A DNA stretch of 64,000 nt, from assembly GCA_022453515.1 (NCBI GenBank), contig JAJNNY010000018.1:434001-498000 (forward strand), given 5' to 3'. The stretch's first letter is position 1. Each line of letters opens with the position of its first letter. The notes below the pieces were generated by a model. That model saw only the letters and a list, made by a program, of their open reading frames with translations, searched no databases and had not been told where the DNA came from. Both the position numbers and the translations under genes were made by a program. Shown here in pieces: positions 23,827 to 41,489 of this stretch. The DNA is from Astrocystis sublimbata (lineage: Eukaryota > Ascomycota > Sordariomycetes > Xylariales > Xylariaceae).

Positions 23827-26441
23827 ATGCGGCCTCCGAGGATCTTCATCCTTACCCTCTTCTCCGCCGCTTGCTTCTTCCTCCTCTGTCGCGCCATAAC
23901 CGCTGTCGCCCATCCTGCGACTTCTACCTCTCCGCTGCAGACCGCGAATCCCAAGTCGGCCTTCCGATCCTTCTTCTCCTTCACCACGCCTTTCACATTG
24001 TTCCCGCCGAATGCCATCATCACCATCGCCGACGACAACAGTACCTCGTTTGCTGCCCGCCCAGCCGCCTTTGGCCCCCCTCTGCCAGCCAAAGGTTTGA
24101 ATGGGCAGTTGTGGGTCGGCAGTGGATTCTCCGAGGAGACTACAACCGAGGGCGAGGGCGAGGGCGAGCTAGGATGCAGTGATGTGCCTGGCTGGAATGA
24201 TGGGAGTTCCATATCTGCCTTGAAGCCTTTACCTTTACGTAAAGAGGTTCAAGGCAAGTCCGCCCCCGCTGCCGAGTCGTTACCGCCCAAGAGATGGAGA
24301 CGGGGCATCCCCAGAATGTCGGTAGCCGATCGCGCCACTCTTTTCGATTCCGAACCCAAGACCAAGAAGAAGCCAGTCAACGATGGCACCGATGACTATT
24401 TACACCAACACTTAGATAAGCCTCTGCGGCTGAGCGATGCATCCGGCTCCTCTAGCTCCAATCATGCCGATATACAGTCGATCCAAGAAGGTGCTGAGAT
24501 TGCTGGGAAGATTGTCTTGCTGAGCCGAGGTGGCTGTGGCTTTCTCGAGAAGGTAAAGTGGGCGCAACGTCGAGGGGCTATCGGCTTGATCGTGGGAGAC
24601 AACCAGCGGGGCGGCCCTCTGATCCAGATGTATGCGCATGGGGATACATCAAATGTTTCCATCCCATCTATTTTTACCTCGAGAACAACGGCGTACCTGT
24701 TGTCTTTGATGATGCAACCGGGGAGTGTCATCGAGGACGTTGTAGACGAGGGTGGCAAACCAGTACCAAAGGCTCAGCAATACGATAAGTCAAGTCGAAA
24801 CAGGCGGTCGTCCCCAACAGGGTCTCCTGCTCAGAAAGTAAAACCTCGAGCCGCCTTGCGAAATGAGGGAACTTCGCAACTCCGAGGGTCGCGGTCTGAA
24901 TCAACCTCGGGTAAACGCGGGTGGTTTTCGCGAATCTTCGGCAGTAATTCTCCCCCATCCAAGGTATCGCCCGATTCAGGAGTTCCTAAAAAGGGTACCC
25001 AGCTTGATTGGGCGCAAGTTGAGGACTTTCCCGACGAGAAGGACAAAGGTACCAAGAAGAGCCTGGAATCCGCTTCTGGGAACAAGGCAGGTGGTGGTCT
25101 GAAGTCGAGTACAAGGCAGCCTGTTGAAGATGATTTCCAGATTGGTGTCGAAGACTGGCGAGATCCCGATCTAGTTGGGGCGGATAAGTTGGACACAGGA
25201 ATCAACGGCTCTGACAATAGCAGAGACCCCCAAGGACAGGGGAAAGCCAGCCAGTCTACGCATAACCAAGGGTCTAACGTACCAGATCGTCCCTCAAGCA
25301 ATCCCAATGGCGCTGATTATGCAACAAGCCGCATGCCTGTCAAAGGCAAAGATGCCATAGGAATTCCGAAAGGAAAGACGGCGACAGCTGGAAGCTCTGG
25401 TCTTATTTCTAAATTGTTTGGAGACGAGAAGGATGCCGGGACTGTCGATGCAGAGAAAGAACGTAGCTCAGGCAATACGCCCTTCATTGGCAGGCCAGGC
25501 GGAGTGGGTGAGCCTCCACCACCCTCGGAGCGTGAGGGCCTCTGGGTTGTCGTCACTCCTACGAGTGGAGCAAGTCCATTTTTCGATACACTCTTGGTTT
25601 TGGTCATCAGCCCTCTGGTTACGCTCACAGTGGTGTATGCGTTGTTGATCCTGCGAGCTCGCATCCGGCGTCATAGATGGCGGGCTCCGAAATCTGTTGT
25701 GGAACGACTCCCTGTGAGGACTTACCATACCGTGGCGTCCACTCCTAGCCGCTCACCAAGGCAACCGTCCCCCACGAGCTCATCCCCCACAACGCCTTTG
25801 CTTCAAGACCAACAAGGTCCGTCTAGACCACGACCTCGTTCACGGACCACTACGGGTGTTCCGTCGGCTGGTGATCTACTCGACGTTAATGCCGCTCTGA
25901 CAATGCCAGGGCCTCCACGCGCCGAGGAAAAGCGCCCCGGCGCAAGTCAGTGGAAGAAGTATATGGGAAAACAGGTTGAATGTGTTGTATGCCTTGAAGA
26001 GTATGTTGACGGTGTGAGCCGGGTGATGAGTCTACCTTGTGGACACGAGTTCCACGTAGATTGCATGTAAGTCTGCTGCTACGTCTTTGAATGGTCGAAG
26101 CTGACATATTTCACAGTACACCTTGGCTTACGACTCGGCGTCGAACTTGTCCCATATGCAAGGGAGACGTTGTGCGGTCTCTAGCTCGTGGCTCGCCATC
26201 GAGTCCACGCTATGAGGCTTATCGCGATGATTCCGACGACGAGGAAATGTCCATCGGTGATTCGGGGTCGTCTGCCAGCAGTGCACGCCGCGACGTCGCC
26301 GACTTGGAGCAGGGCCTTCCCTCGCAGCACTCCGAGTACCGCCCGCTAAGCTGGCTGAACATGATCACAAGCAGCATGAGAGGTATCTTCACTGCTCGGC
26401 CCAGGCGGACCACTGACAACACCGAGAACCGCGATCGTTGA
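23827..26441 (+). CDS. PA-TM-RING E3 ubiquitin ligase
   Basis: Exons 23827-26066 and 26117-26441 (50-base intron, GTAAGT donor) give 854 residues. A signal peptide or signal anchor (IFILTLFSAACFFLLCRAIT) opens the protein. A protease-associated (PA) domain covers roughly residues 150-310, with the core GKIVLLSRGGCGFLEKVKWA. A long disordered lumenal linker leads to one transmembrane helix at about 582-608 (LLVLVISPLVTLTVVYALLIL). A RING-H2 finger begins at Cys719 (CVVCLEEY ... CGHEFHVDC ... CPIC); the intron splits it just after the HVDC cysteine. The order PA-TM-RING is that of RNF13-type ligases of the endosome, vacuole and Golgi membranes, which ubiquitinate membrane cargo. The substrate is unknown. 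The tail is acidic and Ser-rich. Family assignment is secure. Confidence 0.92.
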
Positions 26442-27588
26442 ATTAGCGCTTTACTGCCACTTTTGCATACCGTATTCATGACTGGAATGATACATCAACG
26501 GCGTTCAAGGTTTCTTTCCACTATAGCGTGGTCACAAGGTCAAGTGCCCATTGTACATACCAGCAGTCATGGAATATTGAGGGAGAGTATTTTTACAACC
26601 AAGGCAATGATGCAGTAGTGGACCTTGATTATCAGCATGTCTGCCGCCTTACTTATTATACCTGTTAAATGAGCAAGACAAGGTCTGGGTGAAAACGCTG
26701 GTTACGACCCCCTCGACGTATTTGTCTTGCCTTCGTTGGACTACGTATAGTGCTCGCGGGCGGCGAACCCGACACACGCGACGCTTAACGGTCTTTTTGC
26801 TTGTTACTTTTTTACGTCTTATTTTTGGCAAGACAGAATCATTATACCCCGCCTAGTCAGTCAGTTGACTCTTGAGAATTGATCACAAACCCAACGTTGT
26901 TCGCCAATTCAGTGGTTACCGTAGTGACATGCCTTAACAAGTGAATATGGGCATCACCACTCTATAATGGCGGGATTTTATTGCGAAGCGCCTTTCCATT
27001 AGGGACTTTTCACTCCGGGAAGGTGACACTCATATAAATTGTACAATGTGTCATTCAGATGCTGGCTATTCGAAAACGGCAACAACTGGGCATATGTTCA
27101 CCCAAGGCGGATACAAAAATTGCAAGCTACCTAGAAGAGACAATCAACGAATACCACATTTAGCAGTGAAGCTTACCTAAGGTATGCGCGTTGATGCTGA
27201 CACCACCGCAAGATAGGATGAAATAATCGGGAGCTGTATAATAAATAGTAGGTACTATTCTTGCGCCCACTGTCCTTGCTACCATGAACATAGCACAAAA
27301 CGCAGTACCTAAATTACCTACTGGCGCGTCACCGGAGCTTGCTTCCCGCGTTTCTCCCACTTACCGTATCAGGAAAGAGGGGTTCATTCCAGGTCATCGT
27401 CATGGCAGCATGACGACATCACCTACCTAAGGTAGCCAGCAAGTTAAAAGAAAGAGCTGCTTCTGCGCCTTAGGCACTTATCTAAGAGCAAGAGGGAAAA
27501 TTCGGCTCGATTTCAAGCTTCAGACTCGACTTTAACCCCAGATTCCCCAAACAACTACGGATCAAACGCCACGCGTCACATCGTCATC
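26442..27588. other. Intergenic between RING ligase and Rrt8-like genes
   Basis: This 1.15-kb stretch holds the RING gene's 3' end and the promoter of the next gene. It contains CTACCTAAGGTA-type motifs near 27423-27435. No gene is supported. Confidence 0.5.
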
Positions 27589-28925
27589 ATGTCTGAAGGC
27601 GACAGCGTGATCAACCGCGTGCAGGTGAAAGCCCAAGAGGTCGCGTAAGTTTTGTCCGTGTGGCACTGGCGGAGAACTTGCGAGTTGATGATTAGCAGGA
27701 GAGAAGACTTCGACAAGGCACGAGAGCTCTTCGCTACATCAGCCAAGAGCGGTTCGTACTTGTATCCCTTCAGAGGAATCATCTACTTTGTTACCCACAA
27801 AGCTCTCTGGAAGCCGTTTCTTGACCGACTCTTGCCGACACTTGGTCTGGCCGTAGGAGTCACTACATCGAGTCAGTAACATAAATCTCATGATCCCGTA
27901 CCAGTCCTCTCAATGCGTGCGGCTGGAACTGTCGCAATAGTGAGTGCTCGAAATCCGACACGACTGACCCTACCTTTCTAGTGTTCTTCTTCGCTTATCT
28001 TCCTCAACTTGCGATTCTCGTCTTTGTGAACGGCCCTCTCGCAGTTTTCACCACGGTTCTTCTCATACTCAGCGAAAGCTCCACTATCGTCAACGTCATT
28101 TCCCGCAATTTTCTCTTGCAAGACGCTATCCTCGATACCTTCGACGGAACTCTCGTCTCCAAGAATGCTACTGGCATCGTTAGCGAAGGCCGGCAGCTAA
28201 AGTCAGGAAACGACCCTATCGCACGACTAGGCAAGATTCTCAAGAATCCATTTAGCAAATTCACGCCCAAAGCTCTGGTTCGATACGTCATGTATCTCCC
28301 ACTCAACTTCATTCCTGGTATGGACTTATAGATGTACGAGGCATGGAGGAGATCGTGCTCTGCTGACAGTTGGCTTATTTGTAGTTGTGGGAACTATCAT
28401 TTTCGTTGTCGTACAAGGTATTTGCTCAAGTCATCACTGCCACGACGCTCTGAAGTCTAACACGTGACAAAAGGTCGAACAAGAGGCAAATCCGTCCACG
28501 GTCGAGTACGTATGTCACTTTGATACTGAGACATGAGCTGATCATATACCTTAGTACTTCCAACTGAAAGGTTGGTCTGCGTCGCAACAGAGGAACTGGC
28601 TTGAACAGCACACAGGCCCCTATACCACGTGAGTCGTTTGACCTAAGACAGCATTCTGAATCAAACCAATGCAGTTGTGGCTGACAAATTCCTAGCTTTG
28701 GGACAATTGCAACCCTACTAGAGATGATTCCGATAGTCTCCATGTTCTTCACTTTCACGAATGCTGGTGAGCGTGTTCCCCTGTCCCACGCCCAAAAACA
28801 GTACTGACTGACGTTTGCCCAAAGTCGGTGCCGCTCTATGGGCTGCTGATATTGAAGCGAAGAACTCGGATCTGAATACGGGCACGGCCCCGAACCTGCG
28901 CGATGCCGCTAAGAAAGCAGAATGA
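27589..28925 (+). CDS. Rrt8/EI24-like multi-pass membrane protein
   Basis: Eight exons: 27589-27644, 27696-27871, 27982-28317, 28385-28417, 28474-28505, 28555-28628, 28696-28766 and 28825-28925, totalling 292 residues. All seven introns have GT..AG ends and the phases agree throughout. The first acceptor is a tandem TTAG/CAG, so a form one residue shorter (starting at 27699) is equally possible. Hydrophobic segments span GLAVGVTTSMFFFAYLPQLA, NGPLAVFTTVLLIL, YLPLNFIPVVGTIIFVVVQG and TLLEMIPIVSMFFTFTNAVG. These, with the polar GRTRGKSVHGRYFQLKGW loop, resemble the fungal outer-spore-wall Rrt8/Lds group within the EI24-like superfamily. In yeast those proteins act at lipid droplets and in spore-wall assembly; the role here is inferred. 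Confidence 0.85.
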
Positions 28926-31124
28926 TGAAGTTTACGCGCTGCCGTTGTACTTGGTATTTTCATTTGGTGGGCGATAAGCTGTCGCTCGGACATAAGCGCA
29001 TGGATAACTTACCCATGTCGCAAACGTTTAGCTCGTGTTGTGGTGGGTAATAACGGTTTCGTTTCAAAGTTGTCCGATATTCTAGTGGCTCGATCACGAG
29101 CAAACGTCGTCGTCTTCTGTAGACCTTACAATTCGTTTGGTAATCTGAATCACTGCTTAACACTTCTTGGTGGATGACCCATGTGAATTCAAACGTCACT
29201 CCGGCTGGCCACTTAACGAAATGTTTCATGACTAAATACCACACGTTGTTGCACCCCAATGAACATCCAGAGACCATACAAACATTCGGGCTTTGTGTCG
29301 GCATCATCGGTCAATTAAGAAGAGACCTGGTCCATCATATGAGTCGATCTACTTCCATACCATGAAGTATCACCCAAGTGTTGTTTGCCACATCTAACTT
29401 GGTGCGACCAGCCAGCAGTATTTGCGTTCCACTAAGGCTCCCGATTTCTTACTACTGGCCTGTCATACGAAGATCAGCACCGGTAAGCAAACTCTCGATT
29501 AAGTACTAAACTATGTTGCTATTCTGTGTGACTATTACCCAAGCCCCTGCCAAGAAAAGTTTCTAGGCTCATGTCAATGGTGCCACATACTTAAAATTGG
29601 CTTGCGTGACAAGCCAGGGCACGGGTAGTTGCGCACGTATCTGCCTTGGTGTAAACTGAAGCTCGCTAACACTGACTTCGTCATACAAATCCACCATAAG
29701 GCCGGGAGTCGATGCCATGCTGAAAGCAGCCTCGAGTCAAAAAGTGACGGTCTAGAGTAGAAAACTAGTAATCTCTATATGCACATATGGCCAGACAAAG
29801 CTTCACAAAATCATTCCTTGATGTTTCATATATCTTATGCTTACGCGTTGAACGTTATCAGCAATAGTTCGCATTCTTGAAACACGTCATACTTGCAGAC
29901 ATCTCACTTTTTTCAATCACCTACGACCATTTAAAGCTACCTGAATCAGTACAACATATTCCAGTGAATCATTGCTGACAAGGGCCGGTTTACTTTGAGA
30001 GCAATGAAATCAGCTGTGGGGGGCACTGGGAGGCACGGCAAGTACACGATGTCATGCGTCCCAGTTGATGCCTGCTTAGGGAATAATTAGGCTGGCAGTG
30101 GACTCGAGAAAAAATTTCAACGTAGGACAGATTCTTGCGGAAGCTACCGACCGTTTTGTGTAGTACAGGTCCAGATGACTTCTTGTTTCGGGAGAAGCTT
30201 CCTTTCTAGTGGTTCCATGTGAAAGTCGATGATGGTTACAAAGCGCACAACCCCGAGGCATCTAAGACTATTCTAGACTCACTAAGCGACTCTTGCTGAC
30301 TTACAATTACACTTGCACTAGTTTTACACATATTGAGATCAGTAGTGCTGAAGTTCATCGTCGATGCTGCGATAAAGAGAGGTATTCCATAAACATACCA
30401 AAACTATCCATATGTAAAGATACCTTCCACTCGGCATCTGCAAGTTGGAATTGCCTATAGATGATAACTAGTTAGGTGTGATTTAGCTATGAAGTAAAAT
30501 CAACAGTTGAACGCGCAAGGTTACTCGCAGGTGAGTATTTCTAGCTATATCGTGTAATATTACCAAGGTAGTGGACCACAAGCCTCGCTTTACGCACATT
30601 ACCTTAGATCATGTTGTGTCCGCGTCTCGTGCAACTTTCCACGTACCGTTGAGTGTAGCAATACCCATATGTTACGCGATCTCATGCGAGGTTTGATACT
30701 CGCCTGCTTCCAAGTACCAAAGACTACCTGCCCTCGCAAGATGGCAAATCTTTCACACTTCTAGGCAAGTGGATGCTTTTTAAGTGATATATATCAACAT
30801 CCCACACAAGAGTCACCCAGAGACCTACCTCTTGCCGTTTCCCTTTCCCATGTTCGCAATCACCTTACTTTCTACTTCCTCTTGCACTTCCTCTCACCAC
30901 CAGTGACGGCATCGTCTTTCATTTTTGCGACCTAATCATTGCGCCGCACTGTTACCCTAGGTACTCACAGTATCACAACACCCCCAAAGCATTCGTTACC
31001 TTGAAGTGTTAACATTACACCGTTCATTTCGTCTATTGTTGCCCTGTTCGCAACATCTTTTGCGCTTGCCAATCATTTGATTCACTCGTTGATATTGGCA
31101 CTTTCCTGACTTGGAAACGGAATC
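28926..31124. other. 2.2-kb gene-free stretch upstream of mucin-like gene
   Basis: No supportable coding sequence. A TATATATC stretch near 30787-30795 lies about 330 bases upstream of the mucin start and could be part of its promoter. Open frames are short and overlap on both strands. Confidence 0.5.
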
Positions 31125-34100
31125 ATGCGAGCCTGGACTCTTGCTACTGGCCTTGCGCCAATTGGCACCCTTCTTCTGTCTCTCTCAAGTGTCCTCGCGC
31201 TTCCTGGTTCCGCAAAAGTGCCTACCGAGCGTGATGTCTTGGAAGGAAACCCTGTCGACCTGCCCGATTACAACCTCTACGGAGGGCCTCCGGCAGACCG
31301 TGGCAAATATGACTATATTGTCACTGTCACTTACGGAGGTTACGGCCCACCGCCCCCATTGACTTCGTCGTCCGAAGTCTCTTCCATCTTGTCTTCTGGG
31401 TTCAATTCGTCGGTTCCAGCAACAGCGGCTTCTAGTGTATTGAGTGGCAGCCCGTCCTTGGGTGTCACTACCAGCACCCCAGCAGGTGCGTTATCATTCA
31501 CCTGCATATGTAAAGACCTAATTCATGCTTACTCTTCGCTTAGGTCCTTCTCAATCAACTTCGTCTGGCCCGGTTGCGAACTTTACCTCAATGGCATCTT
31601 CCGAGACATCCTTGGGGTCATCTCTTCCGACAGGTACCCTCACCGAATCCAACTCTCCTTCACTTACTGGCCCTTCTACCACAGAAGGCACTGGGAGCGG
31701 TGGAGTTCCGCTATCGTCATCGACTGCGCCGACTTTGACAAGCACACCGGATACAGCGTCTGAATTGACAACTTCAAACGGAAATGGGTCACCTTCAAGT
31801 GTTTCTGGACAGCTATCATCGAACTCCGATACTTCCAACCCAAGCCCTTCTAGCGTAAGTCATAATCATATCTATATACCATACACATGTAATCTGCAAC
31901 TACTACTTCTATGCAACTTTACACCATACTCCTTCCCATCAGAGCCAACCCCCCACCATTTCAAATCCACGACTCCATATGCCTTTTCCATGAAATCCAG
32001 AACACCTCTTTTGACCAACGTGATGTACTAACTGTTGTATTAAGCCTCAACCATTCACATATACGCCGATTACAGTGACCGTAACAGTGACCTTGCCAAA
32101 TGGAGTCACGACTGAAACTATCTTGACATCTGCCGAGGTCGGAGCAGTCACTGGCAGTATCCCAGCATCATCGACGATCACCTCGAGCATTCCTTTGACG
32201 GAGACAGGGCTCTCAAGCTCAGGCAATTCCGCCACTTCGAGCTCAGCATCTTCGGACAACGGCCAAGGTGGGACAGCAGGTCCAGTGCCTAACACCACAT
32301 CAGGTTCAATAACGTCTCCAACTTCATCGGGCAGTCTGTCAACTAGCCCTGAGACGTCTAACCCTTATCCCGTCACGGGTTCGGTTCCTACTACCAACTC
32401 GATGGAAGGCACCACCACTATTAGCGAGGCTTCCTCGATCTCACCTTTGTCATCTACCGGACCTACGAGTGCGATGACGACTGAAACTGGTTCAAGTCCT
32501 ACCGGAAGTTCAACTTCTTCAGGGCTATCCTCAAGTGGTGTTGATACAGCGTCGGGGACTTCATTGACGTTCTCCAATGCATCCACCACATCGACGCCTG
32601 GGACTGCCTCTTCTTTGAGCAACTCCTTTGTAACTGCGACCTCCGGTGCATCCGTACCTCTTTCCAGCGAGACCGTCACTGGCAGTGACACTATCTTGTC
32701 AGGAACGAGTGGAACAGCAGCCTCGTCATCTGGCCTCACTTCCACAATCAGTGAAAGCAGCCAGTCGGTTACCAACACAGGGGCAAACAGCAACACACCG
32801 GTCACTGCAATTGGACCATCTGCCACCGAGGGCACCTCCTCTTCCGAGATCAATCCATCAGTTACAACAGCTGTCACATCTAATGCCATCTCGGGGTCGC
32901 TGCTTACGACTTCTTCTCTCGTTGCGGGTAGTGACACTGGGTTTTCGATTAGTGGTTCAACGCCTACAACGGGGACCGGGCTATCATCGAACTCATTGCC
33001 CCTCACGAGTTCAGTCGCTAGTATTAGTACTGGCACAATTGGTATCTCTTCTGTGGTCAGCACTGGAACAGAGGGCCCTGGCACTAGCTCCCTTACGGAA
33101 ACAACAGGATCTCTCAGCAGTGGAATGATCCCCATACCGTTAACGACAACGAACTCTATTGCCGCAAGCTCGCCAAGCGGTTTGTCAAGTGTAGTGGGTT
33201 CTTCTACTAGCACTGGCTCGGAGCTGATCACGACAGGGTCTTCCGGGTCGACTGGAGCCAGCACTTTCCCAGTTACTATCTCGTTAACTTCATCGACTGC
33301 CCCCTTCCAGTTGAGCAACTCAAGTCAAACCATGCCAGGAACTGGAACTGGATCGTATCCCATGACAAGCACAGGGTCCGAAATGATGATGTCAAGCCAA
33401 CCTGCTACCATATCTGTTATCACATCGACCTTGACCGGCTCGTCGCAGATTGTGACACCAGGTTCTCTTTCAGAGAGCAGCTCACCAACTACAGCCTTCC
33501 AGGTTACAGACTCGACAATCACAACTGGCGTGTCAACAGGATCGCCGACCAACTCTGGCTCTAGCGAAACCTCAAGCTCATCCCCCGAGTCTTCACTAGC
33601 CCTCAGTTCTGTGAGCGCCAGTGGCAGTCTGACCAATGGGCCTAGTTTCACAACTGAGGGAACCATCACCACGTCTTCAGAAACCGGAACTACCGCCCTG
33701 GGAAGTTCGACGTCTGAATCCCCTGGAGTGTCGACCATTGGATCTCTTTCAGGTTCTGGCCCGGCATTGTCCACCAGTGCTTCAGGGTCCATAGGTAGCT
33801 CCTCGACTGGCCTCTTCTCTAACTCGACGGCAGCGACAAGCAGCATGACAGAGTCGGGCGGACTGCCGTCTCAGACAAGTAGTGGCCTTTCCAGCATCTC
33901 CTCAGCGGAGACATCGAGCCCATCGGTCAGTGAGTCGTTGTCCATCGGCATCACATCGATCACAGGACCGCCTTTGACTTCAGGTCTTGAAACAAGCACA
34001 GGCACTGGCTCGACTGGGCCGCTGTCTAGTATGTCTCCATCCACAGCAACTGGGTCATCTGGGTTGACAAACCCGACACTGATTCCCAGCGGAGGGTCTA

Positions 34101-35636
34101 CCACATCCATGGCGACAGGCACCTTGCCGATCTCGTCCGGTACTGCCTCCACTGACTCGAATGGTCTGACGATCCCTGCCAACTCAGCCAACGCAAACAA
34201 CACCGGACTTTCCACCTCGACACTTACGTCGACTATTGCTCCTACCACTGTGACGGGAACCACAGTCACAGCCCCAGTTGAGAGCACTGTCATTGGAATA
34301 ACTACAGAAACAGCACTCCCAACTACTGTTACCGCAACAACGGTTACGGCTGCTGTCACAGTGTCAAACGGAACTGTGATATCTCCACCAACGACAAGCT
34401 CGAGTATCAGTGGCTCTGAGGTTACTTCCGTGAGCGTTACCACTACCGGTTCTCCTGCCACCTCAATGGGCCCAGTCTCGGCGTCGGGTAGTCCTACCTC
34501 GTCCGCGATGAGCACTGTTTCGCCATCGTCGGGTACGTCGAACAGTCTGATATCGGAAGGCATCACGACTTTGAGCGGTAGCTTTACCATTCCACTCCCA
34601 ACAAATGGGATTTCGTCTTCAGAGTCTGCATTGACGTCGGCGAGTACGGGAGCAGTAACAGCCAGTGGACAGGAGAGTAGCTCACCCACAGGAACCACAG
34701 CAAGCTCAGGTCCGCTAGGAAGTTCCCTTACAGGCCCCGTGACAACATCATCGACTGGCCTATCTACCACCAACGGTCCGTCCTCGGCTCTATCGACATC
34801 AGGGCTGTTCCCACCGTCCAACTCTTCAGGGTTCACGGGAGCTACCACCTCTGCCCTCAGCTCATCACAGTTCCCTTCGGAGACGGCTGTGGTATCCGGG
34901 TCCATCACGGTCACACAGCCTTCCTCGGCGCCGAGTAGTGGTGCGACCGACGACACGCCAACCACTGTTTTCGTCTGGGCAACATCGTGCAGCGAGAGCA
35001 CAATCACGCAATCTGGCACCATAACTGTCATCACATTCACGTCGATTCTGCCTCCACCCCCGCCTCCGACGCCAACGCTGTCATCTATTGACACAACATG
35101 TAGTGAGACGACCATCACTGAATCGGGGACAACGACTGTTCTCACACTCTCGCCGACACCCTCCTTGTCAATAGACACGACGTGCAGTGAGACGACGATC
35201 ACCGAATCGGGCACGGTTCGAACGATCACATTTGGATCGAGCACGTTGCCCGCCTCACTAACCCCAAGCCAAGCTGGAGTTGTGCCAAGTAAGTTGTCAC
35301 CCACCTATTTCCTAGCCGCGTGAACAGCGCCGTGCCACCAAGCCTACTAACGTCGATTCTACATTAGCCGGCGCCACGGCCATTCCAAGCACGTTCGTCA
35401 CGTCGACCACGACGCCGATTTCAGGCCAGTCTGTTGCTGGATTCGCGGCGTTCCACGACGACGGGATGCGGCGAAAGGACGCGACAGTTGAGGGTCAGAC
35501 AACGAATGACCGTAACCGCCGAGACGTGAAGGTTGATGAGCACCAGCCAGGCTTCAGAGCCGTGGAAGGCGCAAAGACCAGCCTGCGCAAATGGCAGAAG
35601 TTCGCCCGTCACCTAGTTGCCGGTGCCGACTGGTGA
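31125..35636 (+). CDS. Giant secreted Ser/Thr-rich mucin-like protein
   Basis: Exons 31125-31485, 31544-31854, 32045-35288 and 35368-35636 give 1394 residues; the last intron carries a CTACTAACG branch. A signal peptide (residues 1-25, LLLSLSSVLA-LP) is followed by a short unique head ending in VTVTYGGYGPPPP. More than a thousand residues then consist mainly of Ser, Thr, Gly and Pro, a substrate for dense O-mannosylation. Near the C-terminus three related units contain CSE(S/T)TIT(Q/E)SGT and are each followed by a Val/Ile/Thr strand, suggesting a small Cys-containing repeat domain. The final 90 residues become charged (RNRRDVKVDE, a possible Kex2 site) and end without a GPI-type hydrophobic tail. 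It is probably a wall or extracellular matrix protein. Long minus-strand frames within it are by-products of composition. Confidence 0.85.
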
Positions 35637-39742
<4,106 letters not shown>

Positions 39743-41489
39743 ACAAGACTACAAGATTGGACGACATAAATGATTAAGATATGCAGCGATAGCTCTGTTA
39801 TCGATACCCACGACTCTTTTAGAATCTATGCGAGCGACAATCGTAAAAGGAATCTGCAATAGACGGAACTTCATCCAACACACGAAATCTTGCCGCTGGG
39901 GCGTAAAGGGGCGGTGACGCCTAGGGCGCCACCTAGAGGCGGGGACCGAACCACTCGAGTTGGATACACACACACAACGAGGCGAAGAATGACAGGCGCT
40001 TAGAGAACGGAAATAGACTATTCGTTATGTATGTATGGTTTTATCAGCCCAGATAGAACCAACAGTGACCAAAGAAATCACGATCAGATAAAAAAAAAAG
40101 CAATCAATATCTCCTTGCCCATGAATGCATTTGACCTGTTCGTCGGGTTCTTCCCTCCCTCAGGTGCCACCCGGTGTGGATCACGGGCCAGGGCAGCAAG
40201 GACGAGGTACTATTGGAGATCTCGGTTCCTGCTTCTCGACACACAAAAGCATGGATGATCTGCTCTGTGATGTGTTTCAAGATTGGTGGCTTTGTGAACC
40301 ATATCGAGCCATTCCTGCATGTTCCAGATAAGTGTAGATGCCTAACACCTGGACAGGCTGCATCTATGTACATGCATTGCACGGACGCCGCTTGGAAGCA
40401 TTTACCCAGCCGATGATCCCCCATCCATTCCTTACCGTCGCATAGACACTGAGAGACGAGAGGTATAATCGACAAGTGACGATGGTGAAATTAAGCGTCT
40501 ATAAACCGACCGAGATCCAACATGGCGTCAGACGCAACGATCTTCCCAAGGTATTCATTCTTTTACTCATAGGTACTAGTAGTAGGGCACAGGAAACCAA
40601 CGTTGCACTCCACTACTCGCTTGACAAATTTGCGCCTGATACATCTGAGCTTGACGAGACCCCGCGTTTCCAGTTTCCAGTTTCCGCTTCCAGATCAGAT
40701 GCAGATGGCGAGGATGGCTCGACAGTACCCTCGTACCTAGCCGTAGCTCCAGTACTCCGTTGAGTCCGTACAGTAAAATACAAAACACTGTGAAGCTAAG
40801 TGGCTGACATCCAATCAAGTTAGCATGAGCAGAGTTCAAGACACCAGTTCAGGCTATCGCCTAGTGGCGAGCCTGGCAGCGGTGCCCAATATAGAAGCGG
40901 GATGACAACAGTGAGCACTGTGCACAATCCCCCGGGGAAAACCCTGTCCTCGCCTGTCCTAGCCCGAGCCATGCAGCCATGTACATGTGGAAGGCACTCA
41001 GGGCACCGTACAGATGCTCCCATCCACACCGTCGAATCACAGGCGGCTGCGTAGCTTGGTCCACACCACTCAGCCGCCGCCAGCGTTCCATGCGTTGGTA
41101 CGCTCCCCGATCCGGTACCTACGTGTAGACCTACCATAAGCCGTGGCTCGAAGTACCCCATGACCTCGGGTACCTAAAATCCCTCCTGGATGCCTGTGCC
41201 AGTGTTCCAGTGTTCCAGTGTTCCAGACTCGTGTGTGGTGAGGTGCACCCACGAGTGCTTGCGCCATCTCTTCCTCAACTCCATTCCTGCTGCACACACA
41301 ACCACACTCAACCACTGCACACATGCACCTCTGCTACCGCCAGACTGCTGCAAGCAGTGCAAACTCTAATCGAGACACCCGTTCCTCGACCGCCCGACAG
41401 ACTAACCGACCCAAGCACGTGGAGCATCTCGCACGTTCAAAGCTTAAAAAGCGCTGTTAAAGCCCGATTGGGCTGCAACCTGCGCAACC
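39743..41489. other. Intergenic between ATP sulfurylase and disordered protein genes
   Basis: This 1.75-kb gap has no convincing gene. A triple GTGTTCCA repeat is seen at about 41203-41226, and TACCTACGTGTAG and GGTACCTA motifs lie near 41116-41175. The short open frames on both strands are mutually overlapping. Confidence 0.5.

Noticed and set aside
32365..35304. Long minus-strand frames (317, 173 and 477 residues) within the mucin gene
   Set aside because: They are the Val/Asp/Pro-rich antisense of a Ser/Thr-rich coding repeat and have no domain or start context.
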